In this document: piece after piece, positions 53,740 to 61,797 of the stretch | Numbering within the stretch: the first letter of the stretch is position 1 | Layout: each line of letters opens with the position of its first letter | Assembly (NCBI GenBank): GCA_037446395.1 | Contig: JBBIIP010000012.1 | Coordinates: 15,241 to 79,240, forward strand | Source of the DNA: JAAYJT01 sp037446395 | GTDB taxonomy: Bacteria; Bacteroidota; Bacteroidia; Bacteroidales; JAAYJT01 | DNA: 64,000 nt | Direction: 5' to 3' | Made by a program: the position numbers and the translations under genes | Notes under the pieces: model-generated | Told to the model about the DNA's origin: nothing | Databases searched by the model: none | Seen by the model: the letters and a program-made list of their open reading frames with translations, nothing else

Positions 53740-55686
53740 CTAAGAATTAGATTGGTGGTTAACTTTTCTTCCGAATATTAAAATTATCCCTGTGAGCAGA
53801 AGCAGTGATAGCGGATAAAGAACATAGCCAGGAGCGCCAAAAGCTGCAGGAATGGTTCCAACCACAATGGCTACTGCGCCAACCGCCAGGGCGTAGGGCA
53901 TCTGGGTACGGACGTGTTCAATATGATTGCATGAACTGGCTAGCGAGCTGAGTATGGTTGTGTCGCTGATGGGTGAAATGTGGTCGCCCATGACCGAGCC
54001 CGCCAGCACACAAGAAACTACGTTGTGGAAAATAGACATGGATGTGTCGTAGCCAAGCCCGTTGGCTTGCCCTATTAACCATGTTGCGGGCAGGATGAGC
54101 GGGTAAAGAATTGCCATGGTTCCCCACGAAGATCCTGTAGAAAAAGATACCCCGGCTGCGAATAAAAATGTAATGGCCGGGATCATATACGGGCTCACCT
54201 GGAGTTTAAGCAGGATGTGCGAAATAAAATCTGCAGTATGCAGGTGCTGCGTAATAAGGGCAATGGCCCATGCCATGATTAATATTACAATGGCTGTAAG
54301 CATGGTGCGAAAACCGTCAATCAGGCTTTCAACGCTTTCTTTCAATCCCATCAGTCGTTGGCTCACTGTGAGCAGGAGCGCTACGAGTGTGGCTGCGAGC
54401 GACGACCACAGGAGTGCGCGATAAGTATCGGCCTGTCCGATTACATGTGAAAGGTTGTAGGAAAATGACAATTCGCTGTTCCAGGTGGTTGCTTTTAGCC
54501 CTGTTACGATAAGGCCTGTGATGGTCCCTGCAACTACAATAAAAACGGGAATGGCGGCATTATACCAGCGGGCAGGTGTATTATCGGATGCAACTGTGTG
54601 AAAAGTATCGTTCTTCACTGCCTCGGGATCAACCAACCTGGTTTTTCGTTCTGCTTTTAGCATTGGGCCAAAATCGCGCTTCAGATAAATGATTATGCCT
54701 AAAAAAGCCAGGGTTAAAAACGGATAATAGGCATATTTTAGCGAGTACATAAATACCTGGTACGGGCTTTCGTTTAGGTTTAATGTGCGGATGCCATCTG
54801 AAATATATGAGAGTTGTGCGCCAATCCAGGTGGTGATAAAGGCCACCGCAGCAACTGGGGCGGCTGTGGAGTCTACAAGATAGGCCAGTTTTTCGCGGCT
54901 TATTTTCAGCTTGTCGGTCATAGGCCGCATGGTGTTGCCAACCACCAGGGTATTGGCATAATCATCAAAAAAAATCGCAATCCCCATAAGCCAGGTTACG
55001 AATTGCCCGGAACGTGCTGTGGTGGCAAAACGCGACAGTTGGTTAACAACTCCTTTCATTCCCCCGTTGCGGGTAATAAGGTTTACCATCGCCCCAATCA
55101 TCATCGAAAAGATGATAATAGATATATGACCTCGGTCTAAAATCGCTTCCGGAATATACGTATCAATGATTGTGGCAACCCCATTCACAATGGCATTAAA
55201 AAAGCCTGCTCCGCGAAACCACCAGATGATAAATGTGCCTGTAAATAATCCGATGAACAAAGCAGATATCACCTCTCGGAAAATCAGCGCCATTGCAATG
55301 GCCAGCAACGGAGGAAGCACCGACATCCATAAGGGAATTGGGTTTACAGTGCGGCTCGCACTTAGGGTGCCCATTTGCACATGCAGTTCTTCCTTGGTTT
55401 TAAAAGTGTAAGGAAATTCGGCCAAACCCTGATTGAATGCCAGTATCCGTTTTTGTCCATTCACCGTGATTTCAATCAAGGAATCTTTATCGAAAAAAAT
55501 GCTGTCGGCAGCCAAAATAAGTTGAATCTTCGATTCTACGTGCTGCACAATGATATCCGGTGTATTTATGCTAATTGAGGAATGTGAATATCCCGGCTGT
55601 CCGGAAGCCGGTGTGTCCTGAGAAAAACCAACAGCAGATGCAAGCATCGAAAACCCCAGGACAAATAACCTTAACTTTAAATGCAT
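53740..55686 (-). CDS. nhaC: NhaC-family Na+/H+ antiporter with an exported N-terminal domain
   Basis: A 648-residue protein. A signal peptide (1 to about 21, AVGFSQ) and a beta-rich extracytoplasmic domain of about 95 residues precede the antiporter core, which has about eleven helices. Core motifs include IGAMVNLITRNGGMKG, FFDDYANTLVVGNTMRP, TGSSWGTMAILYPL and GDHISPISDTTILSS. NhaC proteins exchange sodium and protons and some carry organic acids; the added N-terminal domain is unusual and might bind a ligand or partner. The ATG at 55686 begins the signal peptide; an ATG at 55713 adds nine residues. Confidence 0.9.
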   Translation of the reverse strand: MHLKLRLFVLGFSMLASAVGFSQDTPASGQPGYSHSSISINTPDIIVQHVESKIQLILAADSIFFDKDSLIEITVNGQKRILAFNQGLAEFPYTFKTKEELHVQMGTLSASRTVNPIPLWMSVLPPLLAIAMALIFREVISALFIGLFTGTFIIWWFRGAGFFNAIVNGVATIIDTYIPEAILDRGHISIIIFSMMIGAMVNLITRNGGMKGVVNQLSRFATTARSGQFVTWLMGIAIFFDDYANTLVVGNTMRPMTDKLKISREKLAYLVDSTAAPVAAVAFITTWIGAQLSYISDGIRTLNLNESPYQVFMYSLKYAYYPFLTLAFLGIIIYLKRDFGPMLKAERKTRLVDPEAVKNDTFHTVASDNTPARWYNAAIPVFIVVAGTITGLIVTGLKATTWNSELSFSYNLSHVIGQADTYRALLWSSLAATLVALLLTVSQRLMGLKESVESLIDGFRTMLTAIVILIMAWAIALITQHLHTADFISHILLKLQVSPYMIPAITFLFAAGVSFSTGSSWGTMAILYPLILPATWLIGQANGLGYDTSMSIFHNVVSCVLAGSVMGDHISPISDTTILSSLASSCNHIEHVRTQMPYALAVGAVAIVVGTIPAAFGAPGYVLYPLSLLLLTGIILIFGRKVNHQSNS

Positions 55687-55839
55687 AAATCCGGCCATGA
55701 CTAAAACCGGCAACCTACCGGGTTAGAAAATTGGCGTAAATATACACATAGTCGTTGATTTGGTCGGGATATTTACTGCAACTCACAGCAACACGGGATC
55801 AAAATGCCATTGCATCACTGTCCGAAACATTAAAATGTT

Positions 55840-55847
55840 TACCTTTG
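55840..55847 (+). promoter_or_regulatory. -7 box of the Rieske-like lipoprotein gene
   Basis: TACCTTTG matches TAnnTTTG, 19 bases before the ATG, in the 180-base divergent spacer with nhaC. No clear -33 element was seen. Confidence 0.55.
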
Positions 55848-55866
55848 TGGTTCGTTCAAGTCATAT

Positions 55867-56325
55867 ATGAAGGAGGCAGATAGATATAACTTACCTGGCC
55901 TTTGGCCATGGGCAGCACTGCTTGCAATAATGCTTGCGGCATTCGTTGCCTGCAATGGTGATGATGAGGATGAAATTCCTTATGCCATTGTTAACTTCAA
56001 CATCAATCCTAATTCGACTCAGTATTGGGAGTTGAACACCCCCGGAGGCTGGATATATCTGATCGGAAATGCTCCCAGCCGCGGAATCATTGTTTATCGT
56101 GCTAATGCCAACGATTTTATGGCATTTGAACGCACCTGCCCTTATGACCCTGGTGTGCCTAATGCAAGAGTTGCTGTAGAATCATCGTCAATTACGGCTC
56201 GTTGCCCTGAATGTAGCTCAAAGTTTATTTTGCTTGACGGCAGCCCTTTTGCAGGTCCTGCCCGGCGCCCCCTGAGGCAATATCGCACCAGCTACAACGG
56301 TGCTACGCTTCACATTTATAATTAG
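55867..56325 (+). CDS. Rieske-fold lipoprotein without its cluster histidines
   Basis: A 152-residue lipoprotein with a hydrophobic segment ending AFVAC (C29) and an acidic linker GDDEDE. The rest resembles a Rieske [2Fe-2S] domain. Where box 1 should read C-x-H there is C91-P-Y93-D, and where box 2 should read C-P-C-H-G-S-x-F there is C113-P-E-C116-S-S-K-F. Both histidine ligands are replaced (Tyr, Cys), leaving three cysteines. A classical [2Fe-2S] cluster is unlikely; zinc, another metal or a purely structural role is possible. The gene stands alone, convergent with ahcY. Confidence 0.7.
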   Translation: MKEADRYNLPGLWPWAALLAIMLAAFVACNGDDEDEIPYAIVNFNINPNSTQYWELNTPGGWIYLIGNAPSRGIIVYRANANDFMAFERTCPYDPGVPNARVAVESSSITARCPECSSKFILLDGSPFAGPARRPLRQYRTSYNGATLHIYN

Positions 56326-56355
56326 GAACTTTTTTTGCGGGCTGTTTTCAATCAA

Positions 56356-56370
56356 ATCCCCGATCGGGAT
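56356..56370. terminator. Possible weak terminator hairpin between convergent genes
   Basis: ATCCC and GGGAT form an inverted repeat around CGATC, in the 152-base gap between the Rieske-like gene and ahcY. There is no good T-run on either side, so termination is uncertain. Confidence 0.3.
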
Positions 56371-56477
56371 CATTGTTATTCAGTAGTAAACTGGCATGCG
56401 TTTTACTGCCCGATCCAAACAAGCCAGTGGTGGGTAAGCCAATAGATCAGAAGATTTTTGTCAGGGCTTGCCCCCGG

Positions 56478-57899
56478 TTAGTAACGATAATGATCGGGTT
56501 TGAATGGCCCGCTGTGAGGCACACTAATGTATTGTGCCTGTTCCTCGGTGAGCCGGGTGAGCTTTACGCCCAGGTGTTCGAGATGTAAGCGCGCTACCTC
56601 TTCGTCGAGATGTTTGGGCAGGCGGTATACATCAATCGGCCGTGAGGTTTGCCATAAATCAAGTTGTGCGAGCATTTGGTTGGTAAACGAATTGCTCATT
56701 ACAAACGACGGATGACCAGTGGCACAACCCAGGTTCACCAGGCGCCCTTCGGCAAGAAGATATATTGAGTGACCTTGCGGGAAAGTGTATTTGTCAACTT
56801 GTGGTTTAATAGTAAGCTTTTCGATGCCGGGATAATCAGCGAGTTTTTCTACCTGAATCTCGTTATCAAAATGGCCAATATTGCATACGATACTCTGATC
56901 TTTCATGTTTGCCATATGCTCAACAGTGATCACGTTGCAGTTTCCGGTTGCTGTTACATAAATATTTCCTTCATCCAGAACATCCTCCACGGTTTTAACT
57001 TCAAAACCCTCCATTGCGGCCTGCAGTGCACAGATGGGGTCAATTTCAGTAACAACCACCCTGGCGCCATAAGCTCTCATTGATTTGGCGCACCCCTTTC
57101 CAACATCTCCATAGCCACACACAACCACCACTTTGCCGGCAATCATCACATCGGTAGCCCGCTTGAGCCCGTCGGCCAATGATTCGCGGCATCCGTAAAG
57201 GTTATCGAATTTCGATTTGGTCACTGAGTCATTCACATTGATGGCAGGGAACAATAGTTTTCCGTAATCTTTCATTTGATAGAGGCGATGAACGCCCGTA
57301 GTGGTTTCTTCCGACACACCACGGCAATCTTTTGCCAAATCATGCCACTTTTTATTGTTTTCGACGAAAGCTTCTTTAAGCTGTTTTAGTATGGCCGCTT
57401 CTTCGGCATTCGACGGTTGTACATTCAACAGGGATGAATCATTTTCGATTTCAAACCCTTTGTGTATCATCAGGGTGGCGTCCCCTCCGTCATCCACAAG
57501 CATATGAGGCCCCTTGCCATTGGCAAACGAAAGGGCTTGCAGGGTACACCACCAGTATTCATCCAAGGTTTCGCCCTTCCATGCAAATACTGGAATGCCT
57601 TTGGCAGCGATGGCTGCAGCGGCATGGTCCTGGGTTGAAAAAATATTGCAACTTGCCCAGCGAACATCAGCACCAAGTTCAACCAGTGTTTCGATGAGCA
57701 CAGCGGTTTGAATGGTCATGTGCAAAGAGCCGGTAATTCGTGCCCCTTTCAAGGGCTTTTGGGTGCTAAATTTTCGCCTGATGGCCATCAGTCCGGGCAT
57801 TTCTTTTTCGGCAATGTCAATTTCTTTTCTGCCCCAATCGGCCAATGTGATATCTTTGACCTTGTAATCGGTTCTGGTGTTCAAAGCGGTGTAAACCAT
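56478..57899 (-). CDS. ahcY: Adenosylhomocysteinase
   Basis: A 473-residue NAD-dependent hydrolase that splits S-adenosylhomocysteine into adenosine and homocysteine. Conserved segments are SCNIFSTQDHAAAAI, GVSEETTTGVHRLY, the NAD loop VVCGYGDVGKGCA and the C-terminal KPDHYRY, where Lys and Tyr contact NAD. The ATG at 57899 is chosen because the promoter at 57936-57965 lies just upstream; a longer ORF beginning at 57965 would start in the promoter and adds 22 residues not expected in the family. Confidence 0.97.
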   Translation of the reverse strand: MVYTALNTRTDYKVKDITLADWGRKEIDIAEKEMPGLMAIRRKFSTQKPLKGARITGSLHMTIQTAVLIETLVELGADVRWASCNIFSTQDHAAAAIAAKGIPVFAWKGETLDEYWWCTLQALSFANGKGPHMLVDDGGDATLMIHKGFEIENDSSLLNVQPSNAEEAAILKQLKEAFVENNKKWHDLAKDCRGVSEETTTGVHRLYQMKDYGKLLFPAINVNDSVTKSKFDNLYGCRESLADGLKRATDVMIAGKVVVVCGYGDVGKGCAKSMRAYGARVVVTEIDPICALQAAMEGFEVKTVEDVLDEGNIYVTATGNCNVITVEHMANMKDQSIVCNIGHFDNEIQVEKLADYPGIEKLTIKPQVDKYTFPQGHSIYLLAEGRLVNLGCATGHPSFVMSNSFTNQMLAQLDLWQTSRPIDVYRLPKHLDEEVARLHLEHLGVKLTRLTEEQAQYISVPHSGPFKPDHYRY

Positions 57900-57935
57900 G
57901 TTACAAACGTGTTGATTAGCAAGTAATAATTTCTG

Positions 57936-57965
57936 CAAAATTACGGTATTTAGCGTTTGCCTCAA
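57936..57965 (-). promoter_or_regulatory. Two-part promoter of ahcY
   Basis: On the minus strand TTG (57963-57965) is followed after 19 bases by TAATTTTG (57936-57943) and then CAG. This matches the -33/-7 pattern with good spacing, 36 bases before the chosen ATG. Confidence 0.75.
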
Positions 57966-58072
57966 CCAACTGCGGCCTTCTGAATTTAAAAATCAAGCAG
58001 TTTGTACATAGAACCATTTTCTAAAAAGAAATGCCATGAATGAATATAATTACGTCATTTTCATATAAGTGT

Positions 58073-58146
58073 TTAATTTAGCGTAACAGAAGGCCGGTTA
58101 GAAAGAAGAAGCAGGTTTCGACCAAAATAGAGTTGTTAATTTAGCG
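58073..58146 (+). repeat. Duplicated 11-mer before the AOR-family gene
   Basis: TTAATTTAGCG occurs at 58073-58083 and again at 58136-58146, 63 bases apart. Each contains TAATTTAG, one mismatch from the -7 box, followed by CG. The pair could be tandem promoters or a protein site. The second copy is 27 bases before the ATG. Confidence 0.4.
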
Positions 58147-58173
58147 ATATCAATAACGAAATCCTCTTAATTG

Positions 58174-60063
58174 ATGAGTAGCGGCAAGCATTATCTAAAA
58201 GTTCTTATGGTGGATGCTACCTCGGGTTTTTACCAGATGAAGCGATACAGTATCGGTGATTTCTTCGGACCTGTTGACCTGGGCATACACCTTTCGCACA
58301 AGTACAACAGCCTCAATATCGGAACAGGTTTGTTGGCCGGAAGCATTTTCCCCGGTTCAAACCGGTTGTTTTTTACCGGCATTTCTCCTTGCTGGCATGG
58401 GTTTTATGTGTCTTCAATGGGTGGCGCGGCCCTTGTGTTCGACAATTTGGGTATAAACATGCTTTCAATTATTGGGAAGGCAGCCCGTCCTTCGTTGCTC
58501 TATCTTAACAGAAATCACGGGGAGGAAATAGAGGTTGAGTTGCTTGAAGTCGTACCTGAAATGATTTGGGAACAAGGCCGCAAAGGAGTATATGCAGTGA
58601 TGGAGTATGCCATTAAAATCTTCGGCCACCGCTACGAGAATGATCCTCGTGTGCTTGCTACAGGGCCGGCATCGCTTTATTCTGATTTTGGCGCCATTGG
58701 TTCGGCACCCGTAAAGAAAGGCGAAGTTACTTTTGTAGATACCTGGGCAGGCAGAGGAGGCTTTGGAACCAAACTCCTGCAAGAACACGGGATATTGGGC
58801 ATTATCTATGGCGGCACACACATCGAAGAAGACTTCCGCGACCGCTTGGTAGCCGACCAGTGGTTTACGGATAAATACAACCAACGCATGTTGGTAAAAG
58901 ACATCGAGGTAACCACCAAATATCGTTACGACTCAAAATTTAATACCGGTGGTACTTTTGGCGTAAACTATGCAACCATGGAGGGAAACCTTCTGGCATT
59001 TAACTATCGCACGATTTATTGGACAGAGCAGCAACGCATCGCCTTGCATCAGCGCTTTGTCATTAATCACTACCTACAGCAGTTCAACGAAGAAACCATC
59101 CAAACAAAGCAGCAGAAAAATTGTGGCGAACCCTGTGCAGCTGTCTGTAAAAAAATGAACAATCATTACAAAAAAGACTATGAGCCCTACCAAACCATGG
59201 GGCCTTTGTGCGGAATTTTCGATCATCGCGCCGCAGAATTTCTCAACCATCATGCCGATAGACTGGGTTTTGATGCCATATCGGTTGGAGGAGTACTAAG
59301 TTGGTTGATGGATTGCCTCGATCAGGAATTGCTTCAACCTCGGGAGCTTGGTGTGGATGGAAAACCAAAATGGGATGTCGAAGGGTTTGACATAGTGGCC
59401 GACTCAATGCACAATGCAAAGCTTGGGATTGCGTTGCTCGATCAGATGGTTATCCCGGAAGGAAAACTGATGCTGAATTTTGGGGCACGCAAGTTTGCCC
59501 GCCACCTCTCGCGCCTAAAGGGCAAAAAAGTGCTCGACCTTTTTGTATTTAATGCCTTTGCCCGGCAAGGGTGGATGGTTCCAAACCAATACTGGACCCC
59601 CGGTGCTTTTTCGCCCATGGCCATCATGGGAAAATACTATATGCACTACGGCCGCGATTTTAAACCACCCCGCGAGCTGGGCAGAGAGAATGCCCGCAGA
59701 ATGATCTTGGAGCTGATGATTGACAACCTTGGATTCTGTCGCTTCCACCGCGCCTGGGCCGAGGAGATGATTCCCGAAATTGTCGAAAAAATATTTGGCT
59801 GCAAAGATGCCTTTCTCCGATCGTTAAGGCTCACAGCCAGCCGCATCACCAGCCGCAATGCATCTGTTTTTTGGGAGTCCGACCGATGCTTTGATATGGT
59901 TCACACCTTCCTGAAAAAGAAAAAAGAAGTAGATGGATCAAATAGCCCGGACCTTGACTACTGGATCGGCTTTTTCGACCGCGACAAACATGCAGCGGCA
60001 TATGAATTTTGGTACGAAATGCACAAAGGTATTCACGAAGTAATGAGAGAATTTCCGGATTGA
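58174..60063 (+). CDS. Aldehyde:ferredoxin oxidoreductase family tungsten/molybdenum enzyme
   Basis: A 629-residue AOR-family protein. The N-terminal domain has the pterin-binding AGRGGFGTKLLQEH (about 192-205) and ISPCWHGFYVSS. The [4Fe-4S] ligands appear to be C317, C321, C325 (CGEPCAAVC) and C522 in NLGFCRF. Spacing of the first three is CX3CX3C, whereas archaeal AOR has CX2CX3C. The family oxidises aldehydes to acids with ferredoxin; the substrate here is unknown. The ATG at 58174 follows an in-frame TTG. The gene is followed 23 bases later by an MBL-fold hydrolase, probably in one operon. Confidence 0.85.
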   Translation: MSSGKHYLKVLMVDATSGFYQMKRYSIGDFFGPVDLGIHLSHKYNSLNIGTGLLAGSIFPGSNRLFFTGISPCWHGFYVSSMGGAALVFDNLGINMLSIIGKAARPSLLYLNRNHGEEIEVELLEVVPEMIWEQGRKGVYAVMEYAIKIFGHRYENDPRVLATGPASLYSDFGAIGSAPVKKGEVTFVDTWAGRGGFGTKLLQEHGILGIIYGGTHIEEDFRDRLVADQWFTDKYNQRMLVKDIEVTTKYRYDSKFNTGGTFGVNYATMEGNLLAFNYRTIYWTEQQRIALHQRFVINHYLQQFNEETIQTKQQKNCGEPCAAVCKKMNNHYKKDYEPYQTMGPLCGIFDHRAAEFLNHHADRLGFDAISVGGVLSWLMDCLDQELLQPRELGVDGKPKWDVEGFDIVADSMHNAKLGIALLDQMVIPEGKLMLNFGARKFARHLSRLKGKKVLDLFVFNAFARQGWMVPNQYWTPGAFSPMAIMGKYYMHYGRDFKPPRELGRENARRMILELMIDNLGFCRFHRAWAEEMIPEIVEKIFGCKDAFLRSLRLTASRITSRNASVFWESDRCFDMVHTFLKKKKEVDGSNSPDLDYWIGFFDRDKHAAAYEFWYEMHKGIHEVMREFPD

Positions 60064-60086
60064 TATCATTTTATTCAGCCAACTAT

Positions 60087-60839
60087 ATGAATGCTTCCTT
60101 CACTGTTGTTCAAAAGAGTTGCTACCTGATCAAAGGAGACAAGGGATTTGTGCTGATTGATACCGGCACATCAAACAAAAGCGGGAAAATTCTGAAAGCT
60201 TTAACAAGTCAGGGTGGAAGGCCAGAAGACCTCAAACTCATTATCATTACACATACACACTTCGACCATGTGGGCAGCCTTGCGGCATTAAAAAAGCTTA
60301 CCGCTGCCAACGTGTTGATACACAAAGCAGAAGCAGAAAATCTTGAAAAGGGTTACACTGAAATCCCCAAAGGAGCAATGCAGGTGGCCAGAACACTGGC
60401 TTGGCTTTCGAAGCGTTTTTATATCTTAAGGGGCAATTTTGAATGCGTTCAGCCTGATATAACAATTACAGACAATTACGACCTGGCAGATCATGGATTG
60501 CGAGGCAACATCATTCACACCCCCGGCCACACTTTGGGCTCAATCAGCGTGGCGCTCGAAGGCCAGTACTGTTTTGTAGGAGATACGTTGTTTAATATTT
60601 TTCCGGGCTCCATCTATCCCCCTTTTGCAAACCATCCAGAATTGCTTTGTCAATCGTGGCAGCGTTTGCTCGATACCGGCTGTGAGTTTTTTCATCCGGC
60701 ACATGGCAGGGTGATTGGCAGAAAAACCCTGATAAAACATTGTGATAATTTGAAGTCGAACAACAGTGGGGGAATTAAAAAACGCCGTAATAATTTATAT
60801 TACAGCGCTTTGTGGAGCGTAGGGGAGTCGAACCCCTGA
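60087..60839 (+). CDS. Metallo-beta-lactamase-fold hydrolase with 3' end inside the tRNA-Ala gene
   Basis: A 250-residue MBL-fold protein. The dinuclear zinc motif HTHFDH (H56, H58, D60, H61), then HTPGHTLGS and GDTLFNIFPGS with the third ligand set, and HPAHGRVIG at the end match glyoxalase II-like hydrolases. The substrate is unknown. The ATG at 60087 lies 23 bases after the AOR stop; an earlier in-frame ATG would be inside the AOR gene. The last residues (about GIKKRRNN onwards) run through the tRNA-Ala terminator and the tRNA itself, ending at TGA 60837-60839. Those residues are probably read-through with little constraint. Confidence 0.8.
   Translation: MNASFTVVQKSCYLIKGDKGFVLIDTGTSNKSGKILKALTSQGGRPEDLKLIIITHTHFDHVGSLAALKKLTAANVLIHKAEAENLEKGYTEIPKGAMQVARTLAWLSKRFYILRGNFECVQPDITITDNYDLADHGLRGNIIHTPGHTLGSISVALEGQYCFVGDTLFNIFPGSIYPPFANHPELLCQSWQRLLDTGCEFFHPAHGRVIGRKTLIKHCDNLKSNNSGGIKKRRNNLYYSALWSVGESNP
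60777..60807 (-). terminator. Rho-independent terminator of tRNA-Ala, inside the MBL gene
   Basis: On the minus strand CGCTGTAATA and TATTACGGCG form a 10 bp stem (one G-T pair) around a five-base loop, followed by TTTTTT (A-run 60777-60782 on plus). It begins 6 bases after the tRNA 3' end. The same DNA codes for the C-terminal residues of the MBL-fold protein. Confidence 0.85.
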
Positions 60840-60886
60840 CCTTTAGACTGCCAGTCTAACGCTCTAGCCAACTGAGCTAACGCCCC
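60813..60886 (-). tRNA. tRNA-Ala (GGC)
   Basis: A 74-base cloverleaf. The acceptor GGGGCGT pairs with ACGCTCC and contains G3-U70, the classic alanine identity element; the discriminator is A. The anticodon loop CTGGCAG gives GGC, and the T arm contains GGTTCGA. CCA is not encoded. The 3' 27 bases overlap the end of the MBL-fold ORF on the other strand. Confidence 0.97.
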
Positions 60887-60902
60887 GCGTGAATCAGGGC
60901 TG

Positions 60903-60910
60903 CAAAAGTA
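60903..60910 (-). promoter_or_regulatory. -7 box of tRNA-Ala
   Basis: On the minus strand TACTTTTG followed by CAGCCC, 16 bases before the tRNA 5' end. A TTG lies 22 bases upstream. The 14-mer TTACTTTTGCAGCC is identical to that before tRNA-Phe. Confidence 0.7.
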
Positions 60911-61011
60911 AAAATATTTTTGAAAACCACAGCAACTTAATTTTCTGATAGCGTTGCGGGTGGACTCAAGCATCATCTATCTGAAGGGCTCACGTTTCGT
61001 TTGGGGGCGTA

Positions 61012-61608
61012 TCATTGTGAAGTAAAAACATTTTTCACATCAATATATCCCGGATAGGCCACAGTGCGTCCACCCACCATTACCGATGGTTTCAGACGCA
61101 TCATCACCCTGTTGCTTTGGTTGGTGCCGTCAGCAAGGCCTGTGGCGAAAGAGATGAGTTTATCGGCTTTTTCGCCTTTGAGCGTTTCTTTGAGATTAAA
61201 CGAAAAGGTTAACGGAAGGGTGGCTGTCTGATATGCATCGGCCACAAAACGATCGTTCACGGCGCCCTCGAGCATTTTCAAATCATCAATAAATAATTGC
61301 CAATCAATTCGGTTAAGAGATGCAGCCTGACTATTGGGGTTTTTTACCTCCAGGTTCAGTTTCAGGTTAAGTGGCAGATTATTGCTTAGGGCAGCCGAAG
61401 TTAGCATTACCAGATCGAGGGGTTTGATGTCAGAAAAACTTTTGATGGCCGAAAGATTCACCCCGGCCAGGTAAGTATCTGTAACAGACGCCACCCGGAA
61501 CTCGCATTTCGAAAAGGTGTGCATCTCAGCCACCTGATGTAGTATGTCGCAAGAAGTAATAAACATTATTTTGATCAGTATGAAGATCAAACGATAATTT
61601 TTTCTCAT
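61012..61608 (-). CDS. LEA-type lipoprotein
   Basis: A 198-residue putative lipoprotein with N-terminal hydrophobic segment ending FITSC (C20). The mature region resembles the LEA14/WHy fold: LNLEVKNPNSQAASLNRIDWQ, with the NPN turn typical of these beta-sandwich domains. Bacteroidota have many such lipoproteins, with no known role. It stands between tRNA-Ala and the penicillin-acylase gene, 189 bases after the latter's stop, with no visible promoter. Confidence 0.7.
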   Translation of the reverse strand: MRKNYRLIFILIKIMFITSCDILHQVAEMHTFSKCEFRVASVTDTYLAGVNLSAIKSFSDIKPLDLVMLTSAALSNNLPLNLKLNLEVKNPNSQAASLNRIDWQLFIDDLKMLEGAVNDRFVADAYQTATLPLTFSFNLKETLKGEKADKLISFATGLADGTNQSNRVMMRLKPSVMVGGRTVAYPGYIDVKNVFTSQ

Positions 61609-61797
61609 TGTGTTGTAACTCTGATTAGTACAATGTTTATATATAAATTCAAATAAAGCCGCAAACCCTCAGGTGGATAATCACTCCTTAATTACACACT
61701 TCCAGAAACTTGAATGCCACTTGAGGAATTCATAACGATAAGTATCAGCCTTTCATTGACTGCCGTTATAAAATATATGACCTCAAAATTGTATTTC

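Noticed and set aside
60813..60839. Last nine residues of the MBL ORF as a real conserved C-terminal motif
   Set aside because: WSVGESNP is the standard antisense reading of a tRNA 3' half and carries no family signal.
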